Part shown: in pieces, positions 1 to 8,812 of the stretch
How the letters are laid out: each line of letters begins with the position of its first letter
How positions within the stretch are numbered: position 1 is the first letter of the stretch
Made by a program: the position numbers and the translations under genes
Source: Abyssisolibacter fermentans
GTDB taxonomy: Bacteria > Bacillota > Clostridia > Tissierellales > MCWD3
Direction of reading: 5' to 3'
DNA length: 64,000 bases
Assembly (NCBI RefSeq): GCF_001559865.1
Contig: NZ_LOHE01000090.1
Span: 1 to 64,000, forward strand
Notes under the pieces: generated by a model
Databases searched by the model: none
Seen by the model: only the letters and a program-made list of their open reading frames with translations
Told to the model about the DNA's origin: nothing

Positions 1-113
1 AGAAGATTTCAGTGAATTCGAAGGCATACCGAGTTGGTATGTTTAGAATTTAATGGACATCTTCTAATCAGAAGGATGCAGCAGAATATTTAATTTTCTA
101 TGAATAATCTGGG
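1..113. mobile_element. MITE-like element A (right end only)
   Basis: This is the end of a dispersed element that enters from beyond the left edge of the window. It ends in TATGAATAATCTGGG at 99-113, the inverted form of the family terminus CCCAGATTATTCATA, and is followed by ATTAT. The interior (18-45) shares the 'ttcgaaggcata' segment with element B at about 3440. The left end is outside the window, so the target duplication cannot be tested. Confidence 0.7.
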
Positions 114-203
114 ATTATATATAAATTATATTAATTAACTCTCAATACTATGTACATTTTTTAAATATAATTTTATATTATTTATTGAAAATTTAAGTAA
201 GGT

Positions 204-243
204 AAAATTAAAACCCCATCACACTGACAGGGTTTTAATTTTA
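204..243 (-). terminator. Terminator of the amidase gene
   Basis: The inverted repeat TTAAAACCC / GGGTTTTAA surrounds a loop of about 13 nt. It begins just past the amidase stop codon and has T-rich sequence on the outgoing minus strand, consistent with an intrinsic terminator. Confidence 0.8.
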
Positions 244-245
244 TG

Positions 246-2276
246 TTATTTGAAATAATCTACTAATGCTTTACCTACTACTTCTGCAACTTTTTTACGA
301 TAAGCATCTGTACAAATCTTTTTTGCTTCTTCATAGTTACTCAAAAATCCTAATTCTAATAAAACTGCATCCATTTTCGTTTCTCTTGTAACTACTAACC
401 CCGGTCTTCTAACAATCTTCTTATCTTCTACATTTAATCCACTTAACAAATGGTTATGCATATACTCCGCAAAAGGATATTGATTGTTTTGCTTCACATC
501 ACTTTTATATGATGGACAATAGAGTGTCTGAATTCCTTTTATTGATTTATTGTCATTATAATTATAATGTATGCTTATAAAAACATCTCCATCATTTCTA
601 TTTGCAATGTAAGCTCTCTCGTATAAATTAACTAAAGTGTCTGTTTTCCTAGTCATTACAACATTAAATCCTAACTCTTTAAGTTTCTTTTCAAGCTCTA
701 AAGCTGTTTTTAAATTCAAGTCCTTTTCTATAGCACCATTTATTGGCGATATAGCACCTGGATCTTTTCCACCATGACCAGCATCTATAACTACCGTATA
801 TTTATTATTTTTTGTTGAATCTTTTTTTTCAAAATTAACATCAATTTGTTTTGAATTTGAAATAACACTATAAATCATATTTTGTTTGAATTTAATATAT
901 AAAACTCTATTATTATCTATTGTATCTATTATTATATTGTCTATAAAAGCATCACTTAATATTAGCGCACTATTCTTTATATTACTGTTGTATTTAGACA
1001 TCGTTATCTTTAGCATATTATTAGTTTCATCATATACAACGCTAGCTTTAGAATTAGAAGAACTATCAATTGATAATTTTCCGCCTTCTTTTCCTTTTTC
1101 ATAATTAAGACCATTTATTAATTTATTATCCGCATAAAAGAATATTTTGTCTTTATTTTGCTCAACTATTAAATTCGATTCTTCTGTACTCATCAAATCA
1201 AACACAACCCTAACAATATTATCATTAACATTGTATAAATCATCAGGCTTAAATTGTGATACTCTAACTCCTTTAACATTATTTGTTTTATAGTTATATT
1301 TGTCTTTAGCTTGTCCTATAAATGAATCCATTATATCAAGTATCATTCTATCAGGATTATTTAACTTAAGTACATTGTACTTAGGAATATTAGTAGTTTC
1401 AATTATTATTGCTTCCCTATCGTTTATTTTGTCATTAGAAATGTTTTTAATAAGGTTTGTAAAAACTATTTCAAGAGATTTTTCATTTTCTCCTTGAATT
1501 ATTGTATAACCAGCATTTCTATCCATATCTAACACTAATCTTGTTATGTAAGGATTTTTTGAAAACTGAGAAGCTCTAATCATTTTAACAGGATATGTGT
1601 TTACATCTAACTTAAAGACACCATTTTCATCTAATCTATCCTTGTCTAATTCTAAATTAGTATTAGGAATGTCTATAACTAATCTACAAGGATTATCCAA
1701 GTACATTTCCCTGTGATACACAATCCCTGAAGCTTTGATTTCAATTTTAGGTAAAACGTTATCTGTATTAACAACTATATCCAAAATATCTTGTTTTGCA
1801 CTGCTAATAATTCCTTTTCTCATTTTACTATCCCAGTCAACCTTAAAACCTAGTTCCTCAGCAGCAAATCTTAAAGGAACCATAGTTCTATCATTCATAA
1901 TTTTAGCAGGAACACCGTAAGGTAATGATTTTTGTTTACCATCAACAATAATATCCTTACTATCGATTTTTATAGTAATATTTTTATCATTACTATATAT
2001 ATGCACTTCTCGATTTTTACTATCCCAATCTATTTGTGCATTCAAATAATCTATTATAAATTTTACTGGAACTAAAGTTCTGGATTCATATAGAACTGGA
2101 GAAACATCAGATATTAAAGGTTCTCCATTGATAAGTATATTAATTTTTTCTAAATTAATATTTTTTCCATCAATATTCATTTCAACATACTGTGGACTAT
2201 AATCAGCATATACAAAAATAGAAAAAGCAAAAAATATAACTATCGTTAATGTTATAAATAAAAATAGTCTTTTCAT
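246..2276 (-). CDS. Secreted N-acetylmuramoyl-L-alanine amidase with stalk and AMIN domains
   Basis: Peptidoglycan amidase that cleaves the MurNAc to L-Ala bond. An N-terminal signal peptide (MKRLFLFITLTIVIFFAF...) is followed by a copper-amine-oxidase-N-type stalk domain (about residues 45-165, with the recurring 'RTLVPVKFI' and 'RTMVPLRFAAEELGF' motifs). Next come AMIN-like segments (about 180-480) and a C-terminal amidase_3 domain. That domain starts at 'VVIDAGHGGKDPGA' and carries the zinc-ligand pattern (H in GHGG, 'SIHYN', and E in 'LLELGFLSN'). The ORF can extend 12 nt upstream to 2288, but GGGTGAT precedes ATG 2276, which fits the signal peptide better. It is monocistronic with its own terminator. 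The class is secure; the exact biological role (cell separation, sporulation or turnover) is not. Confidence 0.9.
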   Translation of the reverse strand: MKRLFLFITLTIVIFFAFSIFVYADYSPQYVEMNIDGKNINLEKINILINGEPLISDVSPVLYESRTLVPVKFIIDYLNAQIDWDSKNREVHIYSNDKNITIKIDSKDIIVDGKQKSLPYGVPAKIMNDRTMVPLRFAAEELGFKVDWDSKMRKGIISSAKQDILDIVVNTDNVLPKIEIKASGIVYHREMYLDNPCRLVIDIPNTNLELDKDRLDENGVFKLDVNTYPVKMIRASQFSKNPYITRLVLDMDRNAGYTIIQGENEKSLEIVFTNLIKNISNDKINDREAIIIETTNIPKYNVLKLNNPDRMILDIMDSFIGQAKDKYNYKTNNVKGVRVSQFKPDDLYNVNDNIVRVVFDLMSTEESNLIVEQNKDKIFFYADNKLINGLNYEKGKEGGKLSIDSSSNSKASVVYDETNNMLKITMSKYNSNIKNSALILSDAFIDNIIIDTIDNNRVLYIKFKQNMIYSVISNSKQIDVNFEKKDSTKNNKYTVVIDAGHGGKDPGAISPINGAIEKDLNLKTALELEKKLKELGFNVVMTRKTDTLVNLYERAYIANRNDGDVFISIHYNYNDNKSIKGIQTLYCPSYKSDVKQNNQYPFAEYMHNHLLSGLNVEDKKIVRRPGLVVTRETKMDAVLLELGFLSNYEEAKKICTDAYRKKVAEVVGKALVDYFK

Positions 2277-2540
2277 ATTATCACCCATTCTGCAATTTTT
2301 TAAATTATAAGTTGTTATCCTATAACTTTTTATTAATTCATTATAAAATAAGCATGATTTGTTCTAAATTATACTATTATGGGATAATATGTTTGTCTCA
2401 ATTATTCTCATCTTTCACTGTTACATCAACAAGTTAAACTGTTCTACTTATTTATAACATTTATAATTTTTACAGTCAACTAATATAGACCTTTTGTAAC
2501 GCTAACTTAATCCTTTTAAAATATTTGTAATGTAAATTAA

Positions 2541-2563
2541 CCCTGATTATTCCTATAACATTT
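2541..2563. repeat. Solo terminus of the MITE-like family
   Basis: CCCTGATTATTCCTATAAC matches the outer end of the dispersed element family. No partner end is visible before the neighbouring gene begins at 2567, so this looks like a truncated copy. Confidence 0.45.
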
Positions 2564-2566
2564 TTT

Positions 2567-3157
2567 CTAAGTATATATTGTATTTTTCCATTGTTTAATG
2601 CTCATTATTCTATGATCTGATACTATAGCCAATGGTATTATATCTTTAGGTTTAATTGAATGAAAAATCATTATTTCACAATCATAACCAACTTTCAAAT
2701 CATTTCTCACTCTTAAATTATATTCATAACTACATGAAGTATCCCAATACATTTTGGCTTTAATAATACATTTTTTTATAATATACTCTTTTTTTATTTC
2801 AAAACCTTTAACATCCATAAGCATAATAGGTTCATAACATTCATTAGCTAAATTTTCATTTGCAATCCAACATTTATGCGGATTAATTTTCAAAGATAAT
2901 ATAACACTATGAGAATGCCAACTTGTATGCTTGCTCAAATCTAAACTTCCAAACACTGCTTTTTTTCTAATAACCCATTCTGGTATTTCAGAAGGTTTGT
3001 AGTTATCAAAAAAATCGTGAAATTTTTTATATTTAACATAATATGTGATTTTATCATCGTAAGCTATTCCTTTTTCCAATATCATATCCAAATCATGTAT
3101 TGGAGCAATATGATATACAATATTTTCATTCAGTTTTTCTTCAAACAAGATACTCAC
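2567..3157 (-). CDS. Orphan ADP-ribosyltransferase-fold-like protein (DarT/DUF4433-like)
   Basis: A 196-residue soluble protein with no signal peptide. The N-terminal 'YHIAPIHDLDMILEKGI' resembles motif 1 of the DUF4433/DarT group of ADP-ribosyltransferase folds. The C-terminal 'YDCEIMIFHSIKPKDIIPLAI' resembles their motif 3, where a glutamate followed by 'I.P..I' is typical. The central part (about 80-150) is rich in His, Trp and Cys and was not recognised. The start is either GTG at 3157 or, with better spacing from GAGGTGA, TTG at 3148. No antitoxin-like macrodomain gene is adjacent, so a toxin role is speculative. The fold assignment rests on motif resemblance only; the target and activity are unknown. 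Confidence 0.55.
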   Translation of the reverse strand: MSILFEEKLNENIVYHIAPIHDLDMILEKGIAYDDKITYYVKYKKFHDFFDNYKPSEIPEWVIRKKAVFGSLDLSKHTSWHSHSVILSLKINPHKCWIANENLANECYEPIMLMDVKGFEIKKEYIIKKCIIKAKMYWDTSCSYEYNLRVRNDLKVGYDCEIMIFHSIKPKDIIPLAIVSDHRIMSIKQWKNTIYT

Positions 3158-3315
3158 CTCATTTATTTATCTTTACATACTATTATATTTTTCTTCTTTT
3201 CTTACATAATATAAGTTGCCAATAAATTTATTTAAGCGCTCAGTAGAATATTTTGATAATGGTTAATAATTCAAAATATTAACCATTATCAATTTATTTT
3301 TTATAGTAAAGTTAC

Positions 3316-3362
3316 TTCAAAAAGCTTGGAAAATAGACAAAATGTCAAATCCAAGCTTTATT
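3316..3362 (-). terminator. Long-loop inverted repeat downstream of oppA1
   Basis: AAAGCTTGGA and TCCAAGCTTT are separated by about 20 nt. It lies some 440 bp beyond the first oppA paralogue, past element B, and ends in a short T tract. It could be the original oppA1 terminator displaced by insertion of element B. Confidence 0.5.
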
Positions 3363-3376
3363 ATTTTTAGTATTAT

Positions 3377-3707
3377 CCCTGATTTTTCATATAACTTTAA
3401 ATAATATACTGTAAGCTTCTGAATTATAATATTTCAGTATATTCGAAGGCATATCGAATAGGTATGTCGAAAATAAATCTCCTATTCAGTTACTTCATAG
3501 GAATAAGCGTGAGTTGTACCTCCTATTCATTTTCTAATATGAAACTCACTCCTCATTTCATTACCAAGAGTAAGTGATTCACAAAAAATCGTAGATTTCT
3601 GTTCTCTACTCATGAGTAAGCGACTCACATAAAATCATAGATTTTAGTTTACTTCTCAAAATCAAGATTTGGGTTCACTGCTCATAATTTTCTATGAATA
3701 ATCTGGG
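3377..3707. mobile_element. MITE-like element B, 331 bp, 5-bp direct repeat ATTAT
   Basis: The left end is CCCTGATTTTTCATATAA and the right end TATGAATAATCTGGG, so the outer 15 bp are inverted copies. ATTAT occurs immediately outside both ends (3372-3376 and 3708-3712) as a direct, not inverted, repeat. This is the signature of a target-site duplication. The interior has several copies of a module with 'GAGTAAGCGACTCAC' and 'AATCAAGATTTGGGTTC'. There is no coding capacity. Confidence 0.8.
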
Positions 3708-3797
3708 ATTATATATATACTTATATACAATATAAATCTTGCTAATAATGCTAATTGAGGAAGCAATCAGTTTACCCTGTCATTTATCTCTCAATTT

Positions 3798-5453
3798 CTA
3801 ATGCTTTAATATGTAGCACCATTTGTATTCATTATCACATCCAACTGCATATCTAACAAGATCTTTAACATATGGTTTCTCCAATATATCTTTTACAGGA
3901 TGATAAACAGGATGTATCGGAAGATCTTTTACTAATAATTCTTCTGCTTTAAGCATTGCATCTATCCTTTCATCACCTGTACCATTTACAGCAATATCTA
4001 TCAATTTATCGTACTCAGTATTACTATAGTAAGCATCATTGTTTCCACCATTTGTTATGAATAAATCCATAAATGTCATTGGATCATTATAGTCTGCACC
4101 CCAACCAGCTAAACTAAGGGTATAATCTTTTTTATTATATCTGTCTAATCTTATGGCGTAAGATACATTTTCAACAACTATGTCCAATCCTAAATTTTCT
4201 CTCCACATTTGTTGAAAAGCTTCAGTCATAAGCTTCCAAGCTGAACTATCACCTGCTAAAAATGTAACTTCATTTTGAAGTTGTTCCTTAGTTATACCTA
4301 ATTCGTTAAGACCATCTTCTAAATGTTTAGCTGCTGCAGCTTTGTCAAAAGTTAATGATTTACTTGTTCTTACTGCATCAAAAGTTTTATCATCTTTACC
4401 TGGCATACCAGGCGGAGTTAAACCGTTAGCAACCATACCTACACCGTTTAATACATTATTTACAAAACTTTCAGAATCTAACGCCCTTGCGAATGCTGCT
4501 CTTATATTATAATTTTTCATTATATTGTTTGTTAAATTATATTGTAAATACCAAGTAGTACTATCAGGTACAATCTTATACTCATCAGTATCGCCATATT
4601 TATCAACAAATTCCATTGGAACTACTATCGTATCTAGTCCACCTGTGTCATATAGGTTAACAGCTGTGTTAGAATCAAGTATCATGTCTCCTTCAATAGT
4701 TTGAATCTTCACATTTTCAGCATCCCAATAATTAGGATTTTTTTCTAGTGTAAGTTTTTGATCATGAGTCCACTCCTTTATTATAAATGGACCACTATAA
4801 ACTATCTTTTCTGCGTCCGCAGCATAGTCATTACCAAATTTCTCGACAGCTGCTTTCTGAACAGGTACTAATGTAGCAAATGAAGTAAGCTCTAAAAATT
4901 GAGCTGTAGGTCTAACCAATTCTACTTCAATAGTTTTTGGGTCTGGTGTTTTTATAGCTACATCTTCTCTACTACCTTCATTTTTATTGTACTCTTCTGC
5001 CCCCTTTATGTGATATAGCATAGCAGCATATTCAGCAGCTGTTTCTGGAGCTAAAGCTCTTAACCAAGAATATTTTATGTCTTCTGATGTAATATCTGTT
5101 CCATCAGACCATTTAGCATCTCTTAAAGTGAATTTATAATTAATTCCATCTTCACTCATTTCCCAATCTTCAGCTAATCCAGAACCTTTTTTAATAAAAC
5201 CCTTCTGATCTGGTCTTACAAGACCTTCCATAGTAGCCCTTATTATCTCTATAGAAAGTGCAGCTGTTGTAGTTTGTGGATCCAATCCTGGAGGCTCTGC
5301 TGCCCAATTAACTCTTAATATTTGTTCATCAGCTAACTCTTCACTAATATCGCCATTAGGTGTCTCATTTATCTCTCCTTTGCAGCCTGATAAGGCAATA
5401 GTAAATACCATAACAAATATTATCACTAAAACCATGAATTTGTTTTTTGTCAT
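3798..5453 (-). CDS. oppA: Oligopeptide ABC transporter substrate-binding lipoprotein, paralogue 1
   Basis: An OppA/DppA-type (SBP_bac_5) extracellular binding protein of 551 residues. The N-terminal signal peptide ends in an LSGC lipobox, so it should be anchored to the outer face of the membrane. Family motifs include 'LRVNWAAEPPGLDPQTT' near residue 45 and 'WSDGTDITSEDIKYSW' near 115. It is the last of three paralogues downstream of oppF and the most divergent of them. A 918-bp spacer separates it from paralogue 2, with its own leader and upstream palindrome. Peptide binding is inferred from family and neighbours; the paralogues may differ in specificity. Confidence 0.9.
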   Translation of the reverse strand: MTKNKFMVLVIIFVMVFTIALSGCKGEINETPNGDISEELADEQILRVNWAAEPPGLDPQTTTAALSIEIIRATMEGLVRPDQKGFIKKGSGLAEDWEMSEDGINYKFTLRDAKWSDGTDITSEDIKYSWLRALAPETAAEYAAMLYHIKGAEEYNKNEGSREDVAIKTPDPKTIEVELVRPTAQFLELTSFATLVPVQKAAVEKFGNDYAADAEKIVYSGPFIIKEWTHDQKLTLEKNPNYWDAENVKIQTIEGDMILDSNTAVNLYDTGGLDTIVVPMEFVDKYGDTDEYKIVPDSTTWYLQYNLTNNIMKNYNIRAAFARALDSESFVNNVLNGVGMVANGLTPPGMPGKDDKTFDAVRTSKSLTFDKAAAAKHLEDGLNELGITKEQLQNEVTFLAGDSSAWKLMTEAFQQMWRENLGLDIVVENVSYAIRLDRYNKKDYTLSLAGWGADYNDPMTFMDLFITNGGNNDAYYSNTEYDKLIDIAVNGTGDERIDAMLKAEELLVKDLPIHPVYHPVKDILEKPYVKDLVRYAVGCDNEYKWCYILKH

Positions 5454-5484
5454 AATAATATTCCTCCTATAATTATTTTTAATT

Positions 5485-5500
5485 GTTACAACTTTGTAAC
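5485..5500. promoter_or_regulatory. Operator-like palindrome upstream of oppA1
   Basis: GTTACAACTTTGTAAC (GTTACA-N4-TGTAAC) is a perfect dyad in the 5' leader, about 32 nt before the start codon. Near-identical copies occur upstream of oppA2. It could be a regulator-binding site or a leader-RNA hairpin; no regulator is known here. Confidence 0.45.
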
Positions 5501-5578
5501 TTTATTATATTGCATATTTGTAATATATGAGCTATTCACCCCCTCTATCTATTATTTGTTATTATTATTAATAATATA

Positions 5579-5594
5579 GGTAACTACTGCGGTT
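5579..5594. promoter_or_regulatory. Conserved leader block of oppA1
   Basis: The segment GGTAACTACTGCGGTT recurs as GGTAATTACTGCGTTC upstream of oppA2 (about 8213-8228) at a similar distance from the start codon. It marks a duplicated upstream region and may include promoter or leader elements. The rest of the 5600-6068 gap is AT-rich with no recognisable gene. Confidence 0.35.
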
Positions 5595-6068
5595 TTATCC
5601 TCAAAATCTCAATTTTTTCTATGTTATTATATGTCGAATTTTGTACTAGTATAAGAGCATATAGAATTATTTTGTAACAGTGTCGATATGCCACTTCATT
5701 TTTTGAAATTATCAAAATATTCGTTTTAATTAACTATTGATATATGCCCGTTTATATGGTATAAATATATTGTATCTATTTATTGAAATAATTATGAACT
5801 TAATATTTGAATTATTGAGTTTCGCTCTTGCAATATTGGACATTATTTCATTTTGTTAATAATTTATAATAAAATAGACAAGTTTTATTATAATTCTGTC
5901 TCAATAATTTTTTATTACATTTTGTTAATAATTAAATTGATTAAGAATTTATTGATATAAATTCACAATACATGTATGAATTCGTTTATCTTTTATTATT
6001 TACTATGCCCCTTAATTTAACAAGTTATATATACAAAATTTGTTAAAGTATTTCATACTCTTAAACAC

Positions 6069-6104
6069 AAAAAAGATTCCAACTGCACATTGGAATCTTT
6101 TTTG
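6069..6104 (-). terminator. Terminator, second copy after oppA2
   Basis: AAAAAAGATTCCAA and TTGGAATCTTTTTT form a strong hairpin with flanking A and T tracts, so it could act on both strands. It is near identical to the hairpins at 6234-6269 and 8724-8761. Confidence 0.85.
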
Positions 6105-6233
6105 CGTATTTTGGGAATATTGCATGTTGATATTAATGACCTCTTAACTTAGAGTAGAAATCCCTACTATAGCTTAAATGAAAACATTTATGTTAAAACA
6201 TAAAACAAAATACACATAAATTTTGATATGCGT

Positions 6234-6269
6234 AAAAAAAGATCCCAACTTCACATTGGAATCTTTTCT
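6234..6269 (-). terminator. Terminator, first copy after oppA2
   Basis: AAAAAAAGATCCCAA and TTGGAATCTTTTC form a hairpin about 100 bp past the oppA2 stop codon. It is a variant of the 6069 and 8724 terminators. Two copies after one gene suggest a local duplication of the 3' flank. Confidence 0.8.
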
Positions 6270-6371
6270 ACATTTCTTATAATTCTAAAATGGAAAATAA
6301 AATATTAATTTCCGTTTTATATTTCAGCAAAATCTACATTTCAATAATTAAAAATCAAAGATTTTGTTTTA

Positions 6372-8087
6372 TTAGTGTTTTAATATATAAGCCCATTTAT
6401 AGTCATTATCAGCACCACATAAAGGTCTTACAATATCTTTAACATATGGCTTAACAACAACGTCTCTAACAGGGTGATATACTGGATGAACTGGAAGTTC
6501 TTTAACTAATAATTCTTCAGCTATAAGCATAGCATCAATTCTTTCATCTCCCATTCCATTTACAGCTGTATTAATACAATCATCATATTCCTGACTGCTA
6601 TAGTAAGCATCATTGTTTCCGCCATTTGTAATGAATAAATCCATAAATGTCATAGGGTCATTATAATCTCCACCCCAACCAGCTAAACTAATTGTATAGT
6701 CTTTTTTGTTATATCTATCTAATCTTATAGCATATGATGCATTTTCAACAAATATCTCTAGTCCTAAGTTTTCTTTCCACATTTGTTGGAAAGCTTGAGT
6801 CATATTTACCCAACCAGAGGTATCTCCTGCTAAGAAAGTTACTTCTTTCTCTAACTCTTCTTTAGTCATTCCTAATTCTTTAAGACCTTCTTCTAAATGC
6901 TTTTTAGCAGCTTCTACGTTAAAAGGAAGAGATTTGCTAGTTCTTAATTCATCAAATGCTTTACCATCTTTTCCTGGCATTCCTGGAGGTGTTAAACCTT
7001 CAGCAACTAAACCAACACCATTTAATACACTTTTTACAAAGCTTTCTGAATCTAATGCTTGTGAAAATGCTGCTCTTATATGATAATTACTCATAATTTT
7101 ATTTGTGAAGTTGAATTGTAAATACCAAGTAGTTGCATTAGGTACTATTATATATTCATCAGTTTTTCCATATCTCTCAACAAACTCAGAAGGAACAGCA
7201 ATTGTATCTAATCCATCAGTATCATATAAGTTTACTGCTGCGTTGGCATCAAGAATCATATCTCCTTCTATACGTTCAAGCTTAACAACTTCTGCATCCC
7301 AGTAATTTGGATTTTTTTCTAATATAAGGTTTTGGTCATGGTTCCATTCACTAATTACAAATGGTCCACTATAAACTATCTTATCAGCATCTGCTGCATA
7401 TTCTTCGCCTAATTTTTCTACCGCTGCCTTTTGAGCTGGTATAAGTGTTGCAAATGAAGTAAGCTCTAAGAATTGAGCTGTAGGTCTTACTAAATCAACC
7501 TCTATTGTTTTTTCATCTGGTGTTCTTATTGCTACATCTTCTCTAGATCCTTCACCTTTATTATATGCTTCAGCTCCTTCAACAGCATATAACATTCCTG
7601 CATATTCAGCTGCTGTATCTGGATCCAATGCTCTTAACCAAGAAAATTTGATATCTTCAGTTGTAATAGGTGTTCCATCTGACCACTTAGCATCTCTTAA
7701 ATAAAATTTGTAATGTAATCCGTCGTCACTTATTTCCCAATCTTTTGCTAATCCAGAACCTTTTTTAATGAAACCATTTTGATCTGGTCTTACAAGACCT
7801 TCCATAGTAGCTCTTATTATTTCTATAGAAAGTGCAGCTGTTGTAGTTTGAGTATCCATTCCTGGAGGTTCTGCTGCCCAGTTAAGTCTCAATATTTGCT
7901 CTTCTGCTAGTTCCTTACCATCATCAGTAGAACTAGGAGTATCACTAGAACTTGGAGTATCGCCAGAGCCTTGATTATCACTTGAACTTGGAGTATCTGT
8001 TGGTTCATCTCCTGTACATCCAGTGAAAGCAACAGTAAACAACATAATAAATATTAGCATCAATACCATAAGTTTGCTTTTCGTCAT
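6372..8087 (-). CDS. oppA: Oligopeptide ABC transporter substrate-binding lipoprotein, paralogue 2
   Basis: A 571-residue OppA-type binding protein. The signal peptide ends in FTGC (lipobox), then comes a low-complexity Ser/Thr/Asp/Pro linker (about residues 28-58) that tethers the binding domain to the membrane. The binding domain carries 'LRLNWAAEPPGMDTQTT' and 'WSDGTPITTEDIKFSW'. It is much closer to paralogue 3 than to paralogue 1, with long identical stretches in the central domain, which suggests recent duplication. It has its own leader with two operator-like palindromes and two terminators, so it is probably a separate transcription unit as well as part of the opp cluster. Confidence 0.9.
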   Translation of the reverse strand: MTKSKLMVLMLIFIMLFTVAFTGCTGDEPTDTPSSSDNQGSGDTPSSSDTPSSTDDGKELAEEQILRLNWAAEPPGMDTQTTTAALSIEIIRATMEGLVRPDQNGFIKKGSGLAKDWEISDDGLHYKFYLRDAKWSDGTPITTEDIKFSWLRALDPDTAAEYAGMLYAVEGAEAYNKGEGSREDVAIRTPDEKTIEVDLVRPTAQFLELTSFATLIPAQKAAVEKLGEEYAADADKIVYSGPFVISEWNHDQNLILEKNPNYWDAEVVKLERIEGDMILDANAAVNLYDTDGLDTIAVPSEFVERYGKTDEYIIVPNATTWYLQFNFTNKIMSNYHIRAAFSQALDSESFVKSVLNGVGLVAEGLTPPGMPGKDGKAFDELRTSKSLPFNVEAAKKHLEEGLKELGMTKEELEKEVTFLAGDTSGWVNMTQAFQQMWKENLGLEIFVENASYAIRLDRYNKKDYTISLAGWGGDYNDPMTFMDLFITNGGNNDAYYSSQEYDDCINTAVNGMGDERIDAMLIAEELLVKELPVHPVYHPVRDVVVKPYVKDIVRPLCGADNDYKWAYILKH

Positions 8088-8119
8088 AATAAAATCCCCC
8101 TATAATTATTTTAAAATTT

Positions 8120-8135
8120 GTTACAACTTTGCAAT
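8120..8135. promoter_or_regulatory. Operator-like palindrome upstream of oppA2 (proximal)
   Basis: GTTACAACTTTGCAAT is a slightly degenerate copy of the dyad seen upstream of oppA1. It lies about 33 nt before the oppA2 start codon. Confidence 0.4.
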
Positions 8136-8143
8136 TAAATTAT

Positions 8144-8159
8144 GTTACAACTTTGTAAT
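8144..8159. promoter_or_regulatory. Operator-like palindrome upstream of oppA2 (distal)
   Basis: GTTACAACTTTGTAAT is the second copy, 24 bp upstream of the proximal one. An AGGTGAATA ribosome-binding-like sequence lies just beyond it without an obvious ORF. Confidence 0.4.
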
Positions 8160-8623
8160 TTGAATTAATTTATTCACCTCCTAGCTTATTATTTGCTTTA
8201 TTCATAAGAGTAGGTAATTACTGCGTTCATATCACTTTAGTCATATTATAGTATATTTTCTTACTTTATCTATTTATGTTTAATTATACGCTTATATATA
8301 AATATTATAGAAATATTTCGTAATGATGTCAAGCTTATGTTTCATTTTTTGCAATAATAAAAATATTTATCAAATCATATGGCATATAAATATACTGATA
8401 TTTAGCTGTTTACAAGCCATTTTAATAATAGATATATTTTTGATGGTTCTCTATTTGAAGGATTCTATGGCATTCTTGCAATTTCAACAAATTATTGCAT
8501 TTTTTTAACTATATCCACAGATTTATTTGAAAAATCTCTTATACATTATATTATATTACATTTTTTTAACAATTGCAAAGAACAATTTATTATTTTTATT
8601 TTATTAATTTTATAATAATGAAA

Positions 8624-8690
8624 CTCCTACTTACTTTCCTAAGAGTAAATTAACAAATCCATTTTCAGGTTCATTCTTATAAGCATTTTT
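8624..8690. repeat. Solo internal module of the MITE-like family
   Basis: AATGAAACTCCTACTTAC and the following 'CTAAGAGTAAA' match the start of the 72-bp module at 20243. No element ends flank it. The rest of the 8228-8723 gap is AT-rich and shows no gene. Confidence 0.4.
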
Positions 8691-8723
8691 ATTATAAAAA
8701 TTCTTATCACTTTTTTAAATCAC

Positions 8724-8761
8724 AAAAAAAAGATTCCAACTGCACATTGGAATCTTTTTTG
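8724..8761 (-). terminator. Terminator of oppA3
   Basis: A hairpin AAAAAAAAGATTCCAA / TTGGAATCTTTTTT, essentially identical to the one at 6069. It lies about 50 bp past the oppA3 stop codon and supports duplication of the gene together with its 3' flank. Confidence 0.85.
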
Positions 8762-8812
8762 TATTTCAATAAAATCTATATTTTCATTAATTTAAAATGA
8801 AAGATTGTTTTA

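Noticed and set aside
8323-8508. Plus-strand ORF of 61 residues in the oppA2-oppA3 spacer
   Set aside because: Low-complexity hydrophobic translation of AT-rich DNA with no ribosome binding site.
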